A stretch of DNA of 64,000 nucleotides from NCBI GenBank assembly GCA_009602735.1, contig WELA01013251.1:204385-268384 (forward strand), in the 5' to 3' direction. Positions 1-10,559 of the stretch are shown in pieces. Both the position numbers and the translations under genes were made by a program. The notes beneath the pieces were generated by a model, which did no database searches, was not told the origin of the DNA, and was given only the letters and a program-made list of their open reading frames with translations. The DNA is from Mesotaenium endlicherianum (Eukaryota; Streptophyta; Zygnematophyceae; Zygnematales; Mesotaeniaceae). Position 1 is the stretch's first letter; the number at the start of each line of letters is the position of its first letter.

Positions 1-1033
1 TAGTAGTGGACAACTGACAAAAATGGTCATTTTCATCCCCACCACTGTCAAAGTAACTGCACTCAAAATTGCGAGATAGTTCTACCACCATGTAGTATGC
101 CAACATGGACTACCCTCTAATATTACCTCAGACAGAGACTCAAAATTTACCTCAAATTCTTGGAGAGCTTTAATGGGATTAATGGAAGTCATACAGCTGC
201 TCAGCACAGCAAACCACCCTCAGACTGATGGGCAGACTTAAAGAACTAACCAAGTTCTGCAAGAGGTGCTGAGAGCATATATTAATCTAAAACAAGATAA
301 TTGCGATGACCAGTTGCCTCAAATTCAATTTGCGGTCAACAGTGCGGAGCATGCGTCAACGGGAAAGACTCCTTTTGAACTTAGTCTCGGTAGAGTCCCT
401 AAGTCTCCTTTAGATGTGCTAGGGGAGTCTTTAACTTACCCTGAGGGGATTGACAACCCGATGTCTCTCCAATTATCTCAGGAGGCTGCTGACACACTCT
501 CAGAAGTCCAACAGAACCTGCACAAAGCCCAGGAAAATCAACAAAAATACACTAATCAACACCGTCGGGAGCTGACTTTTTCAAAGGGGGATTTGGTCAA
601 ATTGCTTTACCAACACCTGCACCTGCCTGGTATGGTTAAGAAATAGCTCGGTCTGGTTTGGGTTGGTCCATGTTCGGTGGTGCGCCGTGCCGGTCAAAAT
701 GCTTACAAACAAAACATGTATGCGGATTACAAGGGTCACCCAGTCTTTAATGTCTCTTTCCAAGAACCATACATCAAAGGTGACACAGGTTGATTACCAG
801 TCCAACCGGGACCGATCCCCGCTGTCCGGGAGGGTGAACCTGAGAAATATGAGGTTGATGAGATTTGAGAAGCTCGCTCTGTCCGTCGATCATCTAAATA
901 TGCCATGAAATATCTAGTCAGATGGAAGGGTTACGATGCCTCTGGGGACACCTGGAAATTTAAGGACCATTTGACCAATGCCAAAGGGGCGTTGAAACGA
1001 TTTTACATTCGAGAGGCTGGGACACCTCCCTAA
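1..1033 (+). pseudogene. Chromovirus integrase core and chromodomain, decayed
   Basis: The translation matches the integrase of the copies at 26839 and 41114: the region between the first catalytic Asp and Glu, the HPQTDG segment, the GKTPFELSLGRVPKSPLD segment, and a C-terminal chromodomain (YEVDEI..., WKGYDASGDTW) ending at a TAA conserved in all copies (1031-1033). Stops fall at 77 (CAG to TAG relative to the other copies), 239, 643 and 867, plus frameshifts. The longest intact block is 266-646. In life the protein would insert element cDNA, and the chromodomain would bind methylated histone tails to choose the target. This copy cannot do so. Confidence 0.9.
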
Positions 1034-1080
1034 CCGTCATTTCAATTGACATGGGAAGGTGACACGCGGTCATGTCTCCA

Positions 1081-1230
1081 TTTAAGTTGGAGGGAAATTG
1101 TGGCCAAACGTGGCCTAAAGTGACAGTTAGTAACAGAAAATGACAATAGTGGACAATGAGTGACAGTTGTGACAGGCAGCCCAGTGACAGTTGAAGAAGG
1201 CAACCCACCTTAAATATTAAGTTGGAGGAA
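1081..1230 (+). repeat. Spacer with internal polypurine-tract copies and GTGACAGTT repeats
   Basis: TTTAAGTTGGAGGGA (from 1081) and TTAAGTTGGAGGAA (from 1217) are near copies of the polypurine tract that precedes the 3' LTR. Between them lie short imperfect repeats of GTGACAGTT. The same arrangement follows pol in the other family copies. Confidence 0.6.
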
Positions 1231-1454
1231 GTGGAATAAACATCTTGGAAACTAGCTGATTACCGATTGCCGATGCATATCCATCCTCTACACTCAACTG
1301 CGCTCACACTTACTTCTCTTTCAAGCACACTCACACATTCAATTTACTTACACTAGGTATTGCAAGCTCTAACTCCCTCAACTACGTTCTTTCTTGTCAA
1401 AGTACTCAATCCTGTGCATGATGTCATGACTACACTAACTCCATTCGGGTATGA

Positions 1455-3115
1455 ATGAGCAGGATGACTCAATTGTCTGAACTCAAGAGGAAAAGAAGGG
1501 CGGACGAGGCGCAGGCGGAGTACAAGGAGTTCCATGGCAACATCGAATCATCCTCCATCTCTTCTCGAGACTCAGAGCGACTTCGACTACAGCAGGAGGC
1601 TCAAAAGAGGAAGGAGGAAGAAGAACAGGCCAGGCTGAGTCAAGAGGAGCAGGACAGAGAAGCTGCAGAGGAAGCGAATAAGGCGGAGGAACAAAGGTTG
1701 GCCGAGGAGAGGCGGAAGCAGCAGGTTGAGGAGGAACAAAGGAGAATCAAAAGCTCCCGCTACACGGCAATGGGCAAGGGCTTTGATCTTTTAGAGGACA
1801 CCTTCAAGTACGCCGAGAAAAGCCGAAGTGAGTCACAGAGGGACATACTGCAGCGGGAAGGGGAGACGGCCCAAGGTTTTGACAAGTACATAGAGGTCAG
1901 CACAGGGCTTCTACTGTACCATGACTATGCCAGGATGGTGGGATATACGATCCGAGAGGCCAAAGCATTGGCCCAGATCGGTGAATCTAAAACGGTGCCA
2001 ATACCTAGAATTTGGGGCACAGACAAGTTCATCAGGTTGATCCCTGTGCATACAGACAGCTTCAAGGATACCACTTCCCACAACCGGTTCAAGGCCATGT
2101 ATAACGAGGCGGAGAGAAGAAGATGGGAATTCTTGGCAAGGGAGACCAGCCAGTTGGATTTCTCAGGTCACTGGTACCCCTGTACTTTGAAGAGGACGGA
2201 TCCTGCTTTCTTTCTATAGCCCACTGACTGGCGCTGGATGACCATCACTATGAAGGACCAGCAAAATGACAGAGCTGAGGAAGACAATTTCCTGGCAAAT
2301 TTGCAGGGGAAGATAGTGTTGCCATCTCACATTGTAGTATGGGACCCAAGGCTGGATGGAGTCAGGGACTGCATGAGTCCAAAGATACAGGAGGATAGGA
2401 CCAGGGCTAGAGATTCTTTCTCTAAGTGGAAACATGCTTACGCCATATGGGCAAGTAAGCAACGGGAGAAAGACCTGTATGGGGTCAAGACCTAGCAACC
2501 CTCACCTGCACCCAAGAGGGGAGGTCAGTGGGATACTCTTTTTCTTGAGAACAGCTGGAGGAGATGACCAGAGAGACTCTAGAAGTCTCAGAGGAACAGG
2601 AGGACAAAGAAGAGGAAGGCATCGGAGTAGTGTCTAGTCCTCTTGAGGCACAGACTCCCGCTACGACCCTCACTTCATAGCAAATTGGAAGTGCCTTGGT
2701 ACAGGCAGCCCTGCAGCAGCTGGGGGATACCAGGCCACCAAGAGACCCACATCTCCATTGGCTGGGGAGTTTCAGCAGGAGGAGTCCCACCCCAGGAGGT
2801 GAGACTCAGTAAGACAGAGCAGACAGAGGGCTGTCGAGGCAGCCAGAGGGCAACCAGCATCCCCCTCTCATAGAGGGCATGTACCCTTAGCTCATGTCAT
2901 GCAACACCCCTCCAATATGCCAGTGTATGTCCCTGTCAATTTGTAAGCTGCATAGGAGAGAGCAATCGTCATCAACTTGCAGATAGTGCAAGAGCAGGCT
3001 GCCCAGTTGCTGCGTTCACCTCTTGGTTCACCCTGGTTTGAGCTCCCAGGTTTGAGGAGACCATCAGACAGGAGAAGGAGATCTGGTCCCAGGTCTCGCT
3101 CCCCAGAAGATTGAG
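1455..3115 (+). pseudogene. ORF3 (unknown chromovirus third gene), decayed
   Basis: The start is the ATG of MSRMTQ, conserved in the other copies. Residues about 10-105 are charged and rich in Glu, Lys, Arg and Gln, typical of a coiled coil. They are followed by the conserved central domain (GKGFDLLED..., DKYIEVSTGLLLYHDYARMVGY, PTDWRWMT, WDPRLDGVRDCM). In-frame stops lie at 2217 and 2493. Past 2500 the frame breaks, but the tail motif HVPLAHVMQHP is still traceable at about 2876-2915. There is no signal peptide, membrane segment or known enzyme motif, so it is not an obvious env. Function unknown. Confidence 0.8.
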
Positions 3116-3240
3116 CCCCCGGTTCTTAGTTTGCTGTTGTCTTTGTTTTAGATTCAGTTGGTTGTGTTGCATGTGTGTTACCTTGTTGTAAATAATAATA
3201 GAAGTGTTGTCGAATTGACAACAATTTAAGTTGGAGGGAT

Positions 3241-3949
3241 TGTAATGAATCAGTATATTGGATAGATATTATATTAATTTAGATGTAATAGTTGAATAAG
3301 TTCAGCCTGCTGAACTTTAGTCTGCTGGATTTAAGTCTGCTGGATACTTGATACTTACTTAAATGACTCCGTCAAGAGTACCAGGCTGAAGTCCATTAGG
3401 TCAGCCTTTTGACTTGTGTCAGCTTGCTGACACATTCTTTGACAGTCACCTGGCTGCCGTACTCGGCAGCAGCGAACTGCCTAGCTATGCATCTAAGTGT
3501 GGTGTGCTAGATGAGTGGCCAGATGACACCCTTAAGATGGATGGCGATGCGGATTGATGGAAGATGGCTGTGGATTTGGTTAGCCGAGTTCCTTCTAACG
3601 TGGTTAACTCCCGAGTAGGCGGTGCTATCGCACTTGTCGTTGAACAGTAAACTCATTCCATGTACATGTGCTAGGTATTGGTCTCGAGTTCGACATTCGA
3701 AAACGAGGCCAACTTTCTTGTATTGCTTACTGAGAGATATCTGAATCCAAGGCGAGAAGCCATTGATACGCACTGTCTTCTAGCCTTGCTTATGTATGAG
3801 TTTACTGATAGCATTATTGATGCTGGTTTACTTGCTATGACTTGCGAGTATTGCTCACTGTTACTGTGTTAAAATACTATGAAGATTACTCGATGATATA
3901 AAAATATTCTTTAATTGTTAATCGCCTATTGGTAAGTCGATTCATTTCA
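3241..3949 (+). repeat. Chromovirus 3' LTR (element 1)
   Basis: It begins TGTAATGAATCAGTATATT immediately after the polypurine tract and ends GATTCATTTCA. Ends and length (709 bp) match the LTRs at 37221 and 44953. Confidence 0.93.
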
Positions 3950-6900
3950 CTGCCATTGCCTTCAGCTTAGTAGCCTTGTGCTCTGCTTGTGCTGCTGCTT
4001 GCTCCACCTCTACTTGTTATGGCCACAAACAAACAACACAAACACTCCAAATGTGCTCCTTAGTGAGGGCAAGCTTGTGGTTGAGGGTGGCACACTAAGC
4101 GAGAGTGGCTAAGAACGCACCACTAAACTTGATGCAGGCTATATTTACATTTACATACATTGCCTTATCTTCGCGCAAGTATTGGAATCGCTCGTACAGC
4201 AGGAAGTCTCACAAAGCAAATGCATGAAGTCTTGTAACTCTTCTTGTTGATCCCTAGTTGGCAGGAAACTGCTTACGGTACATCTGTATGAGGGCATCAA
4301 TGCGATCAAGTACAACACGAGGAAGAGGCTTATGCAATGGAAGATTAGTGCCTAGCACAGCTTGGTGGTGGTGACGCTGAGACAATCCTCAATACATGCA
4401 GCAATGACTTCCATAGGGCTAGCGTATATCGGTAGCACCCCTTTAGCAGGGCCCGAGCCTTCGAGTTCTCTTGCACCCCTATCCACAACGGCCAATTCTT
4501 GCCCCCCTCCCGCTACTTGTACCCATTTTTGCCCCATACCTTCCTTCCTCAAATTGGCGATAGCCCCAGCTTTGTGTGCAGCTGGCCCACATGCTGGAGG
4601 CTGAGGGTCAACTATGGGCACAGACAGTCGACCACTGCAACGTCACTAGCTCCGGCTGCAAGTACTGTTGGTAGTGCAGGTGGTGTATTTAGGATGGTGA
4701 GATTAATGTCCCATCTGAAGTGCTGGATTGCTGGTACAGCAGCAGTGCTTCCCAACCCAAGTGCGCGGGCATAGTATCAAAGTATTTGTTGCATGAAAGC
4801 TGATGATTACGAGCTCGCAACATGGCCATAGACGCGTCTATCTTAGAGCACAATGCCAATAGCAACATGCCATCAGAGTGTTTGATGTAAGTCCGGTGAG
4901 AAACGAACAAACTGGCCATCTCAGCAAACATATCCAATACAAATATAGACCCTTCCTCAAAGTCCCCTACCACTGGGCCGATTCTAGCGGCATCACGTGG
5001 AGAGCTCAATACAGAGCTCAATACAGGAAGGGACTTGAAGAGCAAATGAGAGAGGTCTGTTAGATTGCAGTCAAACTTGTCAGGCGAGTCCTCCATCAAA
5101 AGCTCAACTGGAGCCTCCTGTTGATAAACTAAACCACTCCGAGTACGGCCAGGAGTGGACAACATGCACACTGGAGGAGAATTGAGTTGAGATGGACTAC
5201 GCCTGCTAGCGGTAGGATCTTGGCGTTTGGTCACAAATTACTCACCTTGCCTCTCAATCAGCAGCTTCCGTCCCAACCTCTCCTATGAGAATCTCGAGTG
5301 ACTTCTACTAAGTAGGTGACCCCGGAGGCCTATAACGCCTAACCCTAATGAAAAAGAGAGTTGGCTTTTGTAAGTGACACATTGAAGCATAGAGGGCGAA
5401 CCAATGTTAAGACTACTTACTAGGCCTATTGAGACAAGGAAACCTAGAGTTGATCAACAATGTTATTGTCGGCCTTCGAGCTTGAGCGACTGGAGTTAAT
5501 GGTCCCAACACGGTCGTGACAATATTACTAATGACAAGTGAAGAGACAAAAAAGTAAAACTGGGTGGAAGTGCTAGTAAGTCAATCTGTAGGAAATAGAG
5601 TTTTCAAAAGCATAAAATCGAACATATAAAAGCTAACATCCAAATGGTGATAGCGTCCTCCTTAACTAGCGCGTCCGCGAAACTCCTAAGCCTAGTGTCT
5701 AGGCAAACAACCAAAACTCACCTAAGCGCGTTATTGCGTTAACGCATTACAAAAATACTCATGACTCACCTATACTACATTTGGATAGGTAAGATAGGAC
5801 AACAAAGGACGTACAAGCGTACGGTGACTAAGTCCCCACCCGTACCCCTGGTCTCCCTAACCCCTAACAATTACGTGAGCATACCCAACGGATTTGCCTA
5901 TTGTACATGAAGACCTAGGCACGGGCGATTGTGGATCCCATTAGATTGTGGATTCCATTAGGTAACAAGGCCAACCCAACAAGCGAGGGAAAATGTGGGT
6001 CGACCTTCACACGTGTGGGTGGCAGAACCACGTGTGAAGGTAAAGAGTAAGCGCAAGATCCGGGCGGGGCCTCAGAGCTGCTCAAAAGCAAAACCTTGTG
6101 AGCGAATAATTGGTTCAAGTGTTCACCACAACCGTTTGTGGAATAGGCCTTCCTCAACTACCACCCTGACCCGACTAACCACGAAGACCTGTCAACACCC
6201 TCCATATCCTGAAGACTTTGATTAGACACTCAGGGGAACTGATGCAACATCGAGCATGACAGACGACCATGACCGCCTGCCATAATTACTTGCTTCTTAA
6301 AGGGGGGTGAGAGGGAGAGGGTGGGAAGGAGAATGAGAAGGGATGTGGAGAAGGGAGGGAGGGAGGGAAGGAGGTCGTTGCCTCAATCACAAATATCGAT
6401 AGTAATGTTTTGACTTTCGAGAGAGTCTTACAACGTTCTTTAGAAAGGACGTGCAAGAATCGGACAAAAATGCAATGACAAGAAGAGGTGCTCTCAGAAT
6501 TGCACTGAGAATGACTCCGCAAGTATATATACCTGCCAACGCAAATCAATGAGTGCACTTGGCAATCCTGCGACACCTATGTACAATTGGTTTGTGACGG
6601 GACAACCGTTCCAGTTCTACGTGACAACCAAAAGGTCAACTCTTCACGTGACGTGTAAGGGAAGACAAACCTCTTCATGGGAGGTTACATCCTTGGTGTA
6701 TACCAGCAGTCTCATGACATCATGTACGTGTCATTAGGATGACATCGTCAAGTGTCATTGTGCCTCTTGGTAATATAATATGTATATTATCTTGTATAGT
6801 ACTTCGTGTTATGTGTATATGTATCATACTCAATAATACAATATATAGCGCCATGACATATAAACACGTATACATTTATACATATATATGTGTACGAACA

Positions 6901-7441
6901 ATATTATACGCAACATGCAAAGTATAGCTTGTGTACATACACGTATGTATATACTCTTACAAATCATGCTTTTATGTGATGCAATAGTGCAATACTGTGA
7001 GGCATCAAGTCAAAGTATATACAATAACATATTTATACTGCTTAATATGCTTGCATGCGATATTACGGCTTGTTAACCTAATCTGTGATAATATAAGAAT
7101 GTGATTTTAGTACGGGTTGTCGTGCCAAACAACGTCGGACCCCTGGCACGAGCGTGACTTCTCAGCACGTGTGCCTTCAACCCGGTCGATGTGTCGGCGG
7201 TCCCTTTCACATGCGGGAATTCCCTAGTCGTTTGGTCGGTGCGTTGCTGCACGTGGGAAATCGACCGAGTTGATGGACCCCTGCACGTGTGTCGGTGGCG
7301 GAATGGCTGGGGATTGACCCATTCCTGGTCTTCCTGCACTTGCATCATGCGGTGAAGTATCCCACACTCAGTGGTTCCCATGCTCAACCAGTTCCTCATT
7401 CCACACTACCAACACTTAGTAGAAATATTCAAAAAGTTATC
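3950..7441. other. Non-element DNA between element 1 and DNMT element 1
   Basis: Apart from the decayed reading frame at 4130-5234, I see no gene. There is a purine-rich run at about 6299-6372 (GGGAGGGAGGG type) and an AT-rich stretch with TATA/TACA runs at about 6770-7070. The part next to 7441 (about 7076-7441) should contain the 3' end of DNMT element 1, whose integrase frame stops at 7442, but I could not find the terminal repeat by eye. Confidence 0.5.
4130..5234 (-). pseudogene. Decayed unknown protein-coding region
   Basis: A 181-residue frame (5234-4689) starts MTKRQDPTASRR and contains an LSHLLFKSLPVLSS segment and a conserved-looking Asp/Glu-rich stretch (VGDFEEGSIFVLDMFAEM). After a frameshift the minus strand reads on with protein-like sequence to 4352 (ending CIEDCLSVTTTKLC) and then in fragments to about 4130 (DRIDALIQMYRKQFP, LLYERFQYLRED). 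I recognise no domain. It could be a degraded host gene or the gag of an unrelated element; an N-terminal RTRSGL motif weakly favours gag. Confidence 0.35.
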
Positions 7442-9148
7442 TCATCCTTTGCTTCCCTTACACCCCTCCCTTTCAGCTGAGGCGTCCCTGCCTTTTCGCT
7501 GAAAGCCTCTATCTCCCTTATGGCTGGGATTTTTGGGAAGGCAGTCAGGACATTCCCATCGTCCTGCCATAATCTCCTCTTCACCAATGCAGAAGGTGTG
7601 CCAACGGGCACTAGACTTATCACAAGTTACCATTGCTTCTTGATCATCCCGCACTTTGCAGCTGGCACAAGGCGTGGCTGGCACAAGTTCCTCGGGCACA
7701 GTCTTAACCGTAGGATCAATGTTAGGAAAGTGGCACAGCGAGCAGTTCTGCACGTGATCTCTCTCGATCTTACCATCAGAACCTTCGAGTTCCAACACAC
7801 CATTGTCGAACGCATGTTTTACGCATAAGATCACTGCACCTGAACTGGTGTCAATGGTGGTCTTGGTCTGGCGCTTGCGGAAGACAAAGTCTTCTTCCTG
7901 GATCTGCGTCATTTGCAGGTGGTAGCTCCCGTCTTGCGTCCTGGCGTAACGCTGCGTGTCTCTTTTCTGTGCAATTTTCAAATTGTCCAGGGCAGCAGGC
8001 ATCATGTGCTCAAATAACACCTTGCGGCGTACCATGACTTTTAGCAATTCATCAGGGTTGTCCAGGTCTTTCACCTGCTCAATCTCCTGCTTGATGCTGC
8101 TGGGCACAACTAGACTCTTGCCAAACAGAATTTGATAAGACGAGTAATTCGCCAAAGCAGCTTGCTTGCTAAATCTGTAACCCATAACCAGCCGTGGCAG
8201 GGCCAGATCCCAATCACGCTTATCATGCTCAAGGCAAAATTTGCGCAAAGCAGACTTAATGATTTGCACCATCCGTTTAGCTAGACCATCTGCTTGTGGG
8301 TGATCTCTAGACGTAGTGCAATGGTCAATGAAGCATTTGTCCAAGAGTTTCTGAATCAATCCTTGGAACTCAGACCCTTGGTCTGTCAGCACTTCTGCTG
8401 GAGCTCCATGACGAACAATCACACCGTTGAGGAGCGCTTCCGCGGTCCCCAAGCTTTCCTTAGCAGTTAGAGGTACAACCTCTATCCACTTAGAGAAATG
8501 CTCAATCATGACCATCATGTACTTGTTACCTCGCTTGGACAGCGATAGCTCACCTGCGAGATCGCAGCTCCATCGGTAGCCTAGGCCCATGATTGGCAGA
8601 GGTTGCGGGTGTGGGTGTTGCTGCGTAAAACTAGCCTTGACGCGTTCGTAGCTTTTGCAAGCCTTGATCACATCCTCACACTGCTGCTTCATGCCCCTCC
8701 ACCAGTAAGACAGCTCCAGAAGACTGTATTTCTTCTTGACACCATAGTGTCCGGTATTCTCGTGCATTTTCTTCACCAGAGCTCGCATTTTGGTGGGTTC
8801 TGGCACCAACTTCTCCTGACCAGTTTCTTCAATCTTGAAGAGGTTACTGCGTTTCCAGCAAAACCTTTTAGCTCGATGGCTCACCTGGTCCTTCTCTTTC
8901 ACCGATCCTTCCGTGCGGACTCCTGTCTTCAGCCAATGCATAGTGGCTTAATCTTTCCAGATCTCTGGACTGAACAGGGGTAGAGGCTTAGCTTCTCCTA
9001 ACGCTTGCATTCTAGCCATTTTGGCCAGGCAGGCTGCCAATTCTACTGGGCTGCTCGGATCTTTGTCTTCTAGAGCTCCCGTTCTGTCGTCTGCGGATGG
9101 GTCTGGGTTCCTACTGAGTCCATCGGCGTCGTTGTTGAGTATACCTGC
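7442..9148 (-). pseudogene. Gypsy integrase with C-terminal PHD finger (DNMT element 1)
   Basis: An open frame of 499 codons starts at 8941 and homology extends upstream to 9148 past a TAA at about 8948-8950. Order: zinc-binding HHCC region (HENTGHYGVKKKYSLL, then ACKSYE, where the last Cys is replaced by Tyr), catalytic core with Asp in WSCDLAG and in VLTDQGSEF, and the third catalytic site GLAKRM, where Glu is replaced by Lys (GLAERM in DNMT element 2). A C-terminal PHD-like C4HC3 module reads CASC, TCDKS, WHTFC, WECPDC, with one Cys ligand replaced by Ser. The purine-rich end of the frame (7442-7500) could double as the polypurine tract. Insertion function is lost. Confidence 0.87.
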
Positions 9149-9562
9149 TCAATGTATCACTGTCATCTGGTACTCCTGGAGTTTGAGAGCCCAGCGAGCC
9201 AATTTACCAATGAGGTCTCCATTCTTCGTCAGCCAGAGCAACGGCGAGTGATATGTGATCAGCGTAAAGGGTCTTCCCCATAGATACTCTCTGAAATGTG
9301 CGACAGCCCAAACCACTGCCAGCAGCTCTCTTTCGTAGGATGAGTAGTTGCTCTCCGCTTGGTTGTTGGAGCGCGAGGCATAAGCAATGACGTACTCCTC
9401 TCTAGGACTTGCGGCCCGAGTGAGTACTGCGCCGATTTCCACACAACTCCGGTCAGTGTGCAGATTGAACGGCTTGGAGTTGTCGGGCGTTCGCAAGACC
9501 GGGGCCGTTACCAGCCGCTCCTTGAGCTCGTTCATGGCCTTCTCCTGGGCTTCCGTCCACAC
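9149..9562 (-). pseudogene. Gypsy RNase H domain (DNMT element 1)
   Basis: Residues FNLHTDRSCVEIGAVL (first Asp), ASRSNNQAESNYSSYEREL (Glu) and LITYHSPL identify a gypsy RNase H, which degrades the RNA strand during reverse transcription. In the third motif the usual Asp of TDH is Tyr. A TGA at about 9146 follows ..YQMTVIH; homology continues past it into the DADGLSRNP box that normally closes RNase H. Confidence 0.85.
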
Positions 9563-9574
9563 AAAAGGTACGTC

Positions 9575-10496
9575 CTATTTCAGGAGTTCTGTCAAGGGTT
9601 TAGCAATGTTGCTATTGTCATTCACAAATTTACGATAGTATCCGATTAGCCCTAACAGAGCTTTCAGCTTAGACACATTCGCTGGTGCAGGAATCTTGTA
9701 AATGGCTTCAGTCTTTACAGCCTGAGGGGACAAAGCATTGTTCCCAATCTCATGTCCTAAGTAAGGCACATGTGCCTCAAAGAATCTGCACTTTCCAGGG
9801 TGCAACGTCATCTGGAATTTCTCCAGGCGCTAGAACTTGTTCCAAGTGCTCGAGGTGCTCCTCTATGGACTTGCTGAACACCACTACGTCATCAATGTAT
9901 GGTTTTGCAAAATCCAGCCCCTCCAGCACTTTATCCATAGTCCTCTGAAAGATGGCTGGGACATTTTTCAGCCCAAACGACATTACCGTCCATTGCCAAA
10001 TTTCCCTTTGAGCCCGAAAAGCAGTCTTACCTCGATCTTCTGTTTTCACACGGATTTGGTTGAAGCCTTGGCGTAGATCGATGATGCTGAACACCCTCCC
10101 GGTGGTAGCAATCACAAAGATCCGCTCTGGTGTAGACATCACATAGCTGTCTGGCTCCGTATGAAGTTTCAGTCATCTGTAGTCTCCACACATACGAGTA
10201 GTTGTATAATTGCCAGCCTTGTCCTTCTTGGCAGGTAATACTACGGGAGCTCCATGTACTGAGGTTGATTTCTCACTCATGCCGAGCTTGTGCAGAACCT
10301 GGCAAGTTTTCTCCACACAGTCCCATTTGGCCTGACTGAGCTTATGCGGCCCATGTCTGACTGGGATATCAATAGTTACTGTGATCTCACACACACTGGC
10401 AGTGGTTTTACCAATCTCCTCCTTGGTAAAAGCAAACACCTTGCGGTGCTTTTTCAGCAGCCTTTCTCCTTGTGCTCTCTGTTGGGCTGAGACCAT
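9575..10496 (-). pseudogene. Gypsy reverse transcriptase (DNMT element 1)
   Basis: Read from 10496: HRKVFAFTKEEIGKTT, then the fingers (VHGAPVVLPAKKDKAGNYTTTRMCGDYR), a TGA at about 10170 where DNMT element 2 has Arg (CGA to TGA), the palm (IIDLRQGFNQIRVKTED, MSFGLKNVPAIFQRTMD) and the catalytic YIDD box, intact. A 2-base deletion near 9820 shifts the frame into the thumb (MTLHPGKCRFFEAHVPYLGHE). A TAG at about 9572 separates it from RNase H. Copies element RNA into DNA; inactive here. Confidence 0.88.
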
Positions 10497-10559
10497 TTTT
10501 CCAATGATGAAAATCTCAGTTTCCGACTGCTTTTTCCCAACACAGGCATCCAGTAATTG

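Larger units (their letters stand above)
1..3949 (+). mobile_element. Chromovirus Ty3/gypsy element 1 (5' part outside window)
   Basis: This is the 3' part of a chromovirus of the same family as the elements at 12589, 21932 and 37221. The window opens inside the integrase catalytic core. The visible order is integrase core, chromodomain, a spacer with GTGACAGTT-type repeats, the third gene ORF3, a polypurine tract (TTAAGTTGGAGGGA, just before 3241) and the 3' LTR. It is the most decayed copy here, with many stops and frameshifts, so it is dead. The 5' LTR and target-site duplication cannot be checked. Confidence 0.93.

Noticed and set aside
7076-7441. 3' LTR of DNMT element 1
   Set aside because: Position fits, but I found no matching copy near 36005-37220 or 45674-46600, so I do not call it.
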